A stretch of 6,360 nucleotides of DNA from assembly GCA_018623675.1 (NCBI GenBank), contig JAAZVJ010000061.1:1-6360 (forward strand), given 5' to 3'. The DNA is from Synechococcus sp. HW_metabat.54. GTDB lineage: Bacteria; Cyanobacteriota; Cyanobacteriia; PCC-6307; Cyanobiaceae. The first letter of the stretch is position 1. The number at the start of each line of letters is the position of its first letter. Both the position numbers and the translations under genes were made by a program. Shown here in pieces: positions 1-5,828 of this stretch. The notes beneath the pieces were generated by a model. That model was not told the origin of the DNA and did not search any database. It saw nothing but the letters and a program-made list of their open reading frames with translations.

Positions 1-8
1 AGAGACGG

Positions 9-70
9 GTTACGGAAGGGCAGGAAGCCCTGCCGAGCAGCAGTGTAACGGAAGATTGAGCTGTGTAACG
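9..70 (+). repeat. Short repeated word GT(T/A)ACGGAA
   Basis: GTTACGGAA lies at 9-17 and GTAACGGAA at 45-53, with a shorter relative TGTAACG at 64-70. A further exact GTTACGGAA occupies the last nine bases of the window (6352-6360). I saw no other TTACGGAA or TAACGGAA in the window, and all copies lie in probable upstream regions. They could be protein-binding sites or part of a promoter element, but nothing here identifies a regulator. Confidence 0.35.
18..36. other. GC-rich hairpin near left edge
   Basis: GGCAGG (19-24) and CCTGCC (29-34) form a perfect 6-bp GC-rich stem around the loop AAGC. It resembles the stem of an intrinsic terminator for a gene left of the window, but no T-run follows on the plus strand (the next bases are GAGCAGCAG) and none precedes it for the minus strand. 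It could equally be a structured leader or a chance inverted repeat. Seen in sequence; function unknown. Confidence 0.3.
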
Positions 71-403
71 CAACAGCAAGCATTTCCTCATCTGGACCAA
101 GCGCCAGTGCCCAGAGGAGATCCCGGCAATACCAAAACTCCGAATCCCGAAAAGCAGCCTTTCAGCGGAACAGCGACCCCCCACAAGAGCAGGCGCAGAA
201 GAGCCGAACAAACCCCTGCAACTGAACAAAGACTTAAGATTCTCAGATTGCGACTCGCGCTTGTGGTTCTGATTCGCTGGCTCAAAGCTGGGCAACGCCT
301 GGAGGAAACCGTTCCTTATCAACAGGCGCGTCATCGACGTCTTGAGCTCGAGGCGGAAGGTGCTGTTGTGTATTGGAGCGAAAGGCTGGAATATCACGGC
401 TGA
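56..403 (+). CDS. Uncertain small hypothetical protein (no ATG start)
   Basis: This is an open frame of up to 115 codons ending in TGA just before the lipoprotein gene. I do not recognise it. The second half (from about residue 59) looks protein-like: a short hydrophobic/basic stretch around residues 61-76 (RLRLALVVLIRW) followed by a charged, probably helical tail rich in Arg, Glu and Leu. The first half is rich in Pro, Gln and Thr and looks unconstrained. The plus strand has no ATG anywhere from 1 to 434, so the start would have to be TTG 56, GTG 107 or TTG 248, and none has a well-spaced Shine-Dalgarno. The gene may be real but shorter than drawn, starting at an unusual codon, or it may be non-coding sequence. 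It sits 31 bp upstream of the next gene on the same strand. Confidence 0.4.
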   Translation: MSCVTQQQAFPHLDQAPVPRGDPGNTKTPNPEKQPFSGTATPHKSRRRRAEQTPATEQRLKILRLRLALVVLIRWLKAGQRLEETVPYQQARHRRLELEAEGAVVYWSERLEYHG

Positions 404-434
404 AGCAGCAGACTGAGGCCCTCTGCAGCCGGCC

Positions 435-788
435 ATGAACAAGCGGCATACCTTCAGCTTTCAGATCGGGACACTCTCGATGGCTGCCTTGATCAGCGCT
501 CTTGGTCTGTTGACCACAGGCTGCGGACAAAAGCAGGGATCCCCAAACGCCATCGACCAAACAGAGGCGATCAAACGCCTCGACTACCGCCTCCAGCAAT
601 TGGAACAGCGCATGGGGGACTCGGCATCACCGGGGATCGACCCCGGAGAGAAAACGCCCACTGGCCCTGTGAAATCGCTCACGCTGCGCATGGGCACTGT
701 CGACGACCGCTTGAGGATTTATTGGGCGGATGGCACCACCAGCAACCTGCCCTGCACAAAGGAACAGAACACCTGGGCCTGCGGCTGA
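435..788 (+). CDS. Small putative lipoprotein, conserved-hypothetical type
   Basis: A 117-residue protein with an N-terminal export signal: a basic n-region (KRH at residues 3-5), a hydrophobic stretch at about 11-28, and the lipobox-like LLTTGC ending at Cys30. This lipobox has Thr at -3 where Leu is usual, so lipidation is likely but not certain. The mature part begins with a short heptad-like coiled-coil segment (about 45-60, RLDYRLQQLEQRM), then a Pro/Gly-rich linker. It ends in a compact module with IYWADGTT and two cysteines, in NLPCTKEQ and the extreme C-terminal ACG, which could form a disulfide in the periplasm. ATG 435 is chosen because it supplies the basic n-region; ATG 480 would lack it. 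No clear ribosome binding site is visible. It may be co-transcribed with the secreted protein 53 bp downstream. Function unknown. Confidence 0.75.
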   Translation: MNKRHTFSFQIGTLSMAALISALGLLTTGCGQKQGSPNAIDQTEAIKRLDYRLQQLEQRMGDSASPGIDPGEKTPTGPVKSLTLRMGTVDDRLRIYWADGTTSNLPCTKEQNTWACG

Positions 789-841
789 TCTGCACGTTGT
801 TGCTGTTGTCGAAAGGGGTTCCGCGACATCAGCATGGGGGC

Positions 842-1234
842 ATGAACTCTTCTTCTCCGCGGCACGGCAGATCAGTCACCAGCTCCTGGGTCGGGTTGCT
901 GTGGGTTGCAGTCTTCCTCTCCTTTCCATCGATGGTTGGGGCCCAGAGCAGGCCAATGCCTCTCTCTCAAACGAGAGCGGCCAACCTTGCCCGGATGCGA
1001 GCAGAATCGATCAATGGAGGCGTAACCCTCTACAGAGCTGATCAGTGCATGTACAGCACAGGAGCACCGGACTGCCTGCAAAACCAGGCCAACAGCGGTT
1101 ACCGATTTCAGTTCCGAGGAGGAGCTCCTGGCTGGCAGCAACAAAATCCTCCTGCACCCACAGTGATCACCACCGTGACGGTGTCGAGCGATGGCCAAAC
1201 CATTCGTGATGTCAGCAACGTCGTTCTGCCGTGA
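842..1234 (+). CDS. Small secreted hypothetical protein with signal peptide
   Basis: A 130-residue protein. Residues 1-34 form a classical signal peptide: polar/basic n-region with Arg7 and Arg10, hydrophobic core at about 16-29, and a VGA-Q cleavage site after Ala34. The predicted mature protein (about 96 residues) contains INGGVTLYRADQCMY, a second cysteine nine residues on (Cys69 and Cys78, a possible disulfide), the aromatic segment YRFQFRGGAPGWQQ, and a Val/Thr-rich, probably beta-strand C-terminus. The frame stays open upstream to 722, but that part overlaps the lipoprotein gene and lacks coding character, so ATG 842, which puts the signal peptide at the N-terminus, is preferred. The G-rich run before it (836-840) is too close to be a good Shine-Dalgarno. 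From memory the NGG...C...GAPGWQQ pattern recurs in marine picocyanobacterial hypothetical proteins. Role unknown. Confidence 0.75.
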   Translation: MNSSSPRHGRSVTSSWVGLLWVAVFLSFPSMVGAQSRPMPLSQTRAANLARMRAESINGGVTLYRADQCMYSTGAPDCLQNQANSGYRFQFRGGAPGWQQQNPPAPTVITTVTVSSDGQTIRDVSNVVLP

Positions 1235-1252
1235 GCCAAAACAAGCTCGTTG

Positions 1253-1268
1253 GATCAAGGCTTTGATC
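1253..1268. other. Hairpin between convergent genes
   Basis: GATCAA (1253-1258) and TTGATC (1263-1268) are a perfect 6-bp inverted repeat around GGCT, in the 65-bp gap between the convergent secreted-protein and aspartoacylase genes. Position fits a bidirectional transcription end, but the stem is only moderately GC-rich and has no T-run on either side, so it is at best a weak terminator candidate. A third GATC follows at 1273-1276. Confidence 0.25.
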
Positions 1269-1299
1269 GCGTGATCGACCAATGAGCGCCGCTCTAGCC

Positions 1300-2223
1300 C
1301 TACGCCAACGCTGCAGCCAGTGCTTCAGGAGCTTCTGGGGCCAGAGTCCAGACCTCACGTTCAGTGAGGCTTAGGGCAATGCCCTTTTCTCCGTAGGCCG
1401 CTTCATTGATGAACACCGGCACTCGTCCGCAAGGGCCGTCGTAACGAACCTCACGGCCATCAGCCGTCAAAAACAACGGATCTCCAGGGTGCAGGGGACA
1501 CCAATCACGCCCCTGCCGCGCGGGATGCAAGCACCCATCGGGCTCACCTTTGCTGTTGCGCGGCAGATCCAAACTCCCGAGGTGGCGATGGACCACCAAA
1601 GAGACCGGGCAGCGCATAGGACCCTGATGCGCCTCACCAAGCACCTGAAGACAAGCCTGAAGGCTGAGGCGCGTGCGTTCCACCACTTGGGCATCCAACA
1701 CCATTTGGGGCACCGGGCCAATCTCAATCACAAGCCCAACAGGCCAACGTTCCACCAGGAATCCCTGCTGCGCCTGATCAGCCTCATGCAGATAAACAGG
1801 CAGGCCCAAGCGTTGCTGAACTGCTGCAGCCAAGGCCAGATCTGCGGGTCGACGGCCATAGACCACCAGAGAGCTACCCATCGCCGCCGTGGTGCTGTGC
1901 AGGTCGAGGGCCACAGAACAAGGTTTCGGCGCCTCCGGGCCGTACTGCCTCACCAGGCTGTGGGCGCGAGCTATTTCTCGGTCAACCGCTGAGGTGCCTG
2001 CCGCTGCTTCCTCTAAGAGATCGGGACGAAAGCTGCGGTTGAGATCCCGATCGAGGTAACGCCGCCCCTGCTCCCTCGCCGCAGGATTGCCAATCACTGG
2101 CACCACCTCCAGACCGCAGGTCTCAATGAGATCCGGTTGCTTCTGCCACTGGTCAAGCAACCAGGGGGCATTGATCTCGTTGCCATGGGTTCCAGCCACC
2201 ACCAAGACCCGCGGACTCGCCAT
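1300..2223 (-). CDS. Aspartoacylase-family zinc amidohydrolase
   Basis: A 307-residue member of the aspartoacylase/AstE branch of the zinc carboxypeptidase-like (M14) fold, whose members hydrolyse N-acyl amino acids such as N-acetylaspartate to the free amino acid and a carboxylate. The active-site set can be read off: GTHGNE gives zinc ligands His13 and Glu16, DLNRSF gives substrate-binding Asn62 and Arg63, LDLHSTT gives the third zinc ligand His109, IEIGP gives the probable catalytic Glu167, and NEAAYGEK gives Tyr277, matching the substrate-contacting Tyr of the human enzyme. Length is normal for the family and no signal peptide is seen, so it is probably cytoplasmic. The frame is open to 2301, but ATG 2223 is preferred: the protein then starts just before the first beta strand (RVLVVAG), and AGGGGG lies a few bases upstream. 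The true substrate in cyanobacteria is unknown, so the name reflects family, not proven activity. Confidence 0.92.
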   Translation of the reverse strand: MASPRVLVVAGTHGNEINAPWLLDQWQKQPDLIETCGLEVVPVIGNPAAREQGRRYLDRDLNRSFRPDLLEEAAAGTSAVDREIARAHSLVRQYGPEAPKPCSVALDLHSTTAAMGSSLVVYGRRPADLALAAAVQQRLGLPVYLHEADQAQQGFLVERWPVGLVIEIGPVPQMVLDAQVVERTRLSLQACLQVLGEAHQGPMRCPVSLVVHRHLGSLDLPRNSKGEPDGCLHPARQGRDWCPLHPGDPLFLTADGREVRYDGPCGRVPVFINEAAYGEKGIALSLTEREVWTLAPEAPEALAAALA

Positions 2224-2272
2224 GCACCCCCTGCCACGGACACCAGACTGGCACTGATGCACAACGGAGCCC
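2224..2272. promoter_or_regulatory. 49-bp divergent intergenic region
   Basis: This short gap separates the minus-strand aspartoacylase start from the plus-strand GST start. It holds both ribosome binding sites: AGGGGG for the minus gene (CCCCCT, about 2226-2231 on the plus strand) and GGAG at 2266-2269 for the plus gene. It is too short for two ordinary non-overlapping promoters, so at least one promoter probably lies inside the opposite coding sequence or the two overlap. I see no convincing -10/-35 pair. Confidence 0.45.
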
Positions 2273-3262
2273 ATGGCTGTCCCTCCACTGGTCGTCGCCA
2301 CTGCACGGGAAGGCTGGCGCTGGCAGTGGCGCCAATTGATGCAAGGGCTCGGACCAGCCGACGCAGAGGGGCGCTATGTGCGTCCCCCCAGTGATCGCCT
2401 GGAGGTGACCGTGCCTGATGCTGCTGCTCTGAACAGGCGCTCAGGACGGCAGCGCCCACGACTGGTGATCGGACGCAGCTGCCCCTGGGCCCATCGCACC
2501 TGGCTGATGCACAGGCTCAGGCACCTGGAGGGCAGCCTCGAGTTGTTGATGGCCACTGCAGATCACCGCGCCGGACGCTGGACCCTGGAACCGACATGGA
2601 TGGAGTGCAGCACCCTGGTCGAGCTCTACCGACACTGCGGCACGCCACCCAATCACCGCGCAACTGTGCCGGCACTGGTGGATCCAGGAGAGCAAGGCAA
2701 GCGTGCTGCCCAACTCCTGGGCAATGACAGTGCGGCCCTCAGCGAAGCCCTCAATCGCTGGCCTGGCGGTGATGGAGCGCCAGACCTGGCCCCGCAAGAC
2801 ATTCAAGAGGTCATCGAGCGATGGCAAACCCTGCTGCAACCAGCTGTGAATGATGGGGTTTATCGCTGCGGCTTCGCTCGAACCCAAAGGGCCTACGACG
2901 AGGCCAGCACCTCACTGTTCGCCGCACTTGACACCGTTGAAGAGGCTTTGCAGCAGAAGGGGCCTTGGCTCTGCGGTGAGCAACTCACCATCGCCGATGT
3001 ACGCCTGTTTCCAACCCTGATCCGCTGGGAACTTGTGTATGCACCTCTGTTTGGCTGCAGCGCCAGGCCGTTGTGGATGTTCCCTGCCCTGTGGCGCTGG
3101 CGACAACGCTTCTACGCACTCCCTGGAGTCGCGGAAACCTGTGATGGGGAAGCATGGCGTACTGATTACTTCGGAGCCTTGTTCCCCCTCAATCCAGGGG
3201 GCCTGATACCGGCCGGCCCGGATCTGACCACACTGGTGAACAGTCCCGCTGCACTGCCATGA
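2273..3262 (+). CDS. ECM4/YqjG-type glutathione S-transferase (glutathionyl-hydroquinone reductase family)
   Basis: A 329-residue protein of the Xi-class GST family (ECM4/YqjG), which uses a catalytic cysteine and glutathione to reduce glutathionyl-hydroquinones; the native substrate in cyanobacteria is not known. The N-terminal thioredoxin-like domain carries the family motif CPWAHR at 70-75 with Cys70 as catalytic nucleophile, and the cis-proline strand TVPALVD at about 131-137. The usual NES glutathione-binding motif reads NDS here (151-153), after a slightly extended loop. The alpha-helical C-terminal domain has the signature segments [10 protein letters not shown] (193-202), [22 protein letters not shown] (238-252) and the terminal [11 protein letters not shown] (306-316). 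Length matches the E. coli homologue (about 330). ATG 2273 has GGAG three bases upstream. The stop codon overlaps the next gene's start (ATGA), indicating an operon with the two downstream genes. Probably cytoplasmic, with a role in quinone or oxidative-damage handling. Confidence 0.9.
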   Translation: MAVPPLVVATAREGWRWQWRQLMQGLGPADAEGRYVRPPSDRLEVTVPDAAALNRRSGRQRPRLVIGRSCPWAHRTWLMHRLRHLEGSLELLMATADHRAGRWTLEPTWMECSTLVELYRHCGTPPNHRATVPALVDPGEQGKRAAQLLGNDSAALSEALNRWPGGDGAPDLAPQDIQEVIERWQTLLQPAVNDGVYRCGFARTQRAYDEASTSLFAALDTVEEALQQKGPWLCGEQLTIADVRLFPTLIRWELVYAPLFGCSARPLWMFPALWRWRQRFYALPGVAETCDGEAWRTDYFGALFPLNPGGLIPAGPDLTTLVNSPAALP

Positions 3263-3897
3263 CCACGGCTGATCCCGAGTTCGAGGGCGTCTATGGCACC
3301 TACACCATCACTGAACAGGATCGGCGCGAAGTGCAGCGCTATCGCTTCGCCTTGCTGGTCTGCGGCCTGTCTTTCAGTGCAGGATTGCTGCAGTGGTGGC
3401 AACTCGGCAGCACATTCGCCTGGTTGTGGGTCTTGCCACTAGCTGCCGGCCTTGGTTTCGCTCTGCAGTGGATTCACATCTACCTAAGGCCCCTTCACCG
3501 TGCACTGCAGCTGTTCTGGCTTGTGGGATGCCTGGGATGGTGTGTCCTCTTGGCACGAGGCGGCCCTAACGAGGCTTTGACGACCCTGCAGCACCAGCCC
3601 CTCTGGATCCTTGCCATCGGCCCGTTGTTTGCAGCGCTGGCGGGCATCGGCTTTAAAGAGTTCTTTTGTTTCCGCAGACCCGAAGCCATCGGTCTCACCT
3701 TGCTCTTGCCCATCGCCCTTCTGGGCCGCCTGAGCAGCCTGCTTCCTCCAGAGATCTGCCTTGGCCTACTCACCACGGCCGCCCTGCTGCTGGTCGTACT
3801 GGCTCTGCGAAAGTTCGGCATCCCCGCCGCGGCCGATGTCGGAGACAAGAGTGTGTTTGCTTATCTGGAGCAGCAGCGCGCCGCTGGAGCCCAGTGA
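3259..3897 (+). CDS. DUF2301-type integral membrane protein
   Basis: A 212-residue, very hydrophobic protein that I assign from memory to the cyanobacterial DUF2301 family of unknown function. A polar N-terminus (1-28, containing VYGTYTITEQDR) is followed by about six predicted membrane segments near residues 29-48, 52-74, 82-99, 114-133, 143-160 and 164-184, and a short polar C-terminal tail. The loop after the fourth segment has the striking motif GIGFKEFFCFRRPEA (129-143), with a Cys and several charged residues next to the membrane; it is the best candidate for a functional site. ATG 3259 overlaps the GST stop as ATGA, and no independent Shine-Dalgarno is visible, so translation is probably coupled to the GST. 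The end overlaps the ABC-F start as GTGA. Whether it resides in the plasma or thylakoid membrane cannot be told from sequence. Confidence 0.85.
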   Translation: MTTADPEFEGVYGTYTITEQDRREVQRYRFALLVCGLSFSAGLLQWWQLGSTFAWLWVLPLAAGLGFALQWIHIYLRPLHRALQLFWLVGCLGWCVLLARGGPNEALTTLQHQPLWILAIGPLFAALAGIGFKEFFCFRRPEAIGLTLLLPIALLGRLSSLLPPEICLGLLTTAALLLVVLALRKFGIPAAADVGDKSVFAYLEQQRAAGAQ

Positions 3898-5828
3898 GTT
3901 TGATCAGCCTGGTGGATGCCGAAAAAGACTTCGGCATCCGCACCTTGTTTGCGGATCTCACCCTGCACGTCGGCAGCAATGACCGGCTCGGCCTGATCGG
4001 GCCGAATGGGGCGGGAAAATCGACCCTGCTGAAGGTGCTGGCGGGTCAGGAACCCCTTGGTGGTGGTGAGCGCCGTTGCTCACCTCGCCTGCGGGTGGAG
4101 CTGGTGGGCCAGGAGAGCGTTGTGCAACCAGGGCTCACAGTGCTGGAGCAGGTGCTGGCCGGTTGCGGTGAGAAACGCGACCTGCTGTTGCGCTTCAGCG
4201 CCCTCACCGAGGCTGTCGCCCAAAACCCAGACGACACCGCCCAACTCACCGAACTCGGACATCTCAGCCAACGCATGGATGAAGCCGAGGCCTGGGGGCT
4301 GGAGCAGCAATGCCAGGAGGTGCTGCAACGCCTCGGCATTAGCGATTTGCACAAACCGGTCGAAGACCTCTCCGGTGGATATCGCAAGCGGGTTGGTTTG
4401 GCTTCTGCACTGGTGGCCTGCCCGGATGTGTTGCTGCTCGATGAGCCCACCAACCACCTCGATGCTGCAGCCGTGGAATGGCTGCAAAGTTGGCTCGATC
4501 GCTACCCCGGCGCGGTGGTGCTGGTGACCCACGATCGTTACGTGCTCGACCGGGTGACCCGCCGGATTGTGGAGGTGGCGGATGGCGAAGCACGCAGCTA
4601 CGACGGCAACTACAGCACTTACCTGCAACGCAAGGCCGAACAGGATGTGGCCGATGCCGCCGCCGCGGCCAAATTCAAAAGCGTGATGCGCCGAGAATTG
4701 GCCTGGTTGCGCCAAGGCCCGAAAGCCCGCAGCACCAAGCAGAAAGCGAGGCTGCAGCGCATTGAAGCCATGCGGGCCGCACCGCCGAAAAAGGCGAAGG
4801 CCAAGCTGGAGATGGCCAGCGTGAGCCGGCGGATCGGCAAGGTGGCCATCGAAGCGGAAAACCTACGCGTCACCAGTGATGGGAGCGCAGAAGGCACTGT
4901 TCTTCTGGAGGACTTCACCTACAGCTTCAGCCCCGAAGACCGCATTGGGATCATTGGCCCCAACGGCAGTGGCAAATCAACGCTTCTCGATCTGATCGCC
5001 GGACGCCGAAACCCCACTGGTGGCGAATTACGCCTTGGCGACACCGTGCATCTGGGGTACCTCGACCAGCACACCGATGCACTCACCAGCGGCAGGGGCC
5101 TGGAACGCAAAGTGATCGAATTCGTGGAGGAAGCCGCCTCCCGCATCGATCTCGGTCATGAACAGCTCACCGCATCACAGCTGCTGGAACGGTTTCTCTT
5201 CCCGCCCGCCCAACAGCACAGCCCGATCAGCAAACTCTCCGGTGGTGAACGCAGGCGCCTCACCCTGTGCCGGCTCCTGATTCAGGCTCCGAATGTGTTG
5301 CTGCTGGATGAACCAACCAACGATCTCGACGTTCAGACCCTGAGCGTTTTGGAGGACTTACTGGAGGATTTCCGGGGCTGTGTGGTGGTGGTATCCCACG
5401 ATCGCTACTTCCTCGATCGCACCGTTGATCGCCTGTTCAACTTCGAAAACGGTCGTCTGCATCGTTTTGAAGGCAACTACAGCGAATTTCTCGACCACAG
5501 ACGCGAACTCGAGCGCGCGGAAGAGTCGAGCCGTCGAGACAAGGCCACGAAGTCGAGCGCTGAGGATGGGGCCAAGAGCAACCACCCCCAACCAACCGGA
5601 GGAAGCACCAGCGCCAAACCGCGACGACGCAGCTTCAAGGAAAACAAGGAACTGGAGCAACTCGATCGTCAGTTGCCTGAACTTGAAGAACGGAAAGCGG
5701 AACTCGAAGCAGCCATCAGCAGTGGGAACGACGATCTCACCAGCCTGAGCCAAGAACTGGCCACGCTGCTGGAGACCCTGGCCAACGCCGAAGAACGCTG
5801 GCTTGAGCTCAGTGAGCTGGCGTCTTAA
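3894..5828 (+). CDS. uup: ABC-F ATPase, Uup-like
   Basis: A 644-residue soluble ABC-F protein with two ATPase domains in tandem and no membrane segments. Domain 1 has Walker A GPNGAGKS (36-43), signature LSGGYRKR (159-166), Walker B LLLDEP (180-185, Glu184 catalytic) and switch His213. Domain 2 has GPNGSGKS (355-362), LSGGERRR (448-455), LLLDEP (469-474, Glu473) and His502. Both sites look intact. The inter-domain linker (about 240-300) contains RELAWLRQGPKAR, typical of Uup. The C-terminus has a low-complexity stretch (545-576), then a basic start (RRRSFKENKELEQL) and a coiled coil to the end, like the Uup C-terminal nucleic-acid-binding domain. ABC-F proteins act on ribosomes; E. coli Uup also affects transposon excision and branched DNA intermediates. 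The start is GTG 3894, overlapping the upstream stop (GTGA), with GGAG four bases before it; the open frame runs back to 3666, but that part lies within the DUF2301 gene. YdiF/EttA-like paralogues are less likely because of the linker and C-terminal domain. Confidence 0.92.
   Translation: MSLISLVDAEKDFGIRTLFADLTLHVGSNDRLGLIGPNGAGKSTLLKVLAGQEPLGGGERRCSPRLRVELVGQESVVQPGLTVLEQVLAGCGEKRDLLLRFSALTEAVAQNPDDTAQLTELGHLSQRMDEAEAWGLEQQCQEVLQRLGISDLHKPVEDLSGGYRKRVGLASALVACPDVLLLDEPTNHLDAAAVEWLQSWLDRYPGAVVLVTHDRYVLDRVTRRIVEVADGEARSYDGNYSTYLQRKAEQDVADAAAAAKFKSVMRRELAWLRQGPKARSTKQKARLQRIEAMRAAPPKKAKAKLEMASVSRRIGKVAIEAENLRVTSDGSAEGTVLLEDFTYSFSPEDRIGIIGPNGSGKSTLLDLIAGRRNPTGGELRLGDTVHLGYLDQHTDALTSGRGLERKVIEFVEEAASRIDLGHEQLTASQLLERFLFPPAQQHSPISKLSGGERRRLTLCRLLIQAPNVLLLDEPTNDLDVQTLSVLEDLLEDFRGCVVVVSHDRYFLDRTVDRLFNFENGRLHRFEGNYSEFLDHRRELERAEESSRRDKATKSSAEDGAKSNHPQPTGGSTSAKPRRRSFKENKELEQLDRQLPELEERKAELEAAISSGNDDLTSLSQELATLLETLANAEERWLELSELAS

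Noticed and set aside
282..599. Minus-strand open frame of 105 codons near the left end
   Set aside because: It spans parts of two plus-strand frames and their gap, and shows no recognisable domain or ribosome binding site.
722..841. 40-residue N-terminal extension of the secreted protein
   Set aside because: It overlaps the lipoprotein gene and would bury the signal peptide inside the protein.
1489..1992. Plus-strand open frame of 167 codons opposite the aspartoacylase gene
   Set aside because: It is the His/Arg/Gln-rich shadow of the catalytic-residue-bearing minus-strand gene and lacks a start signal.
2224..2301. 26-residue N-terminal extension of the aspartoacylase
   Set aside because: It would overlap the divergent GST gene, and ATG 2223 has a good upstream AGGGGG and begins just before the first conserved strand.
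3666..3893. N-terminal extension of the ABC-F protein by 76 residues
   Set aside because: The extension reads through the DUF2301 gene in another frame, is Arg/Pro/Ser-rich, and has no ABC-F counterpart; GTG 3894 starts right at the first ATPase domain.
4080..4715. Long minus-strand open frame (211 codons) antisense to the ABC-F gene
   Set aside because: It lies entirely inside a highly conserved gene, has no ribosome binding site, and its composition is what an antisense frame of GC-rich coding DNA gives.
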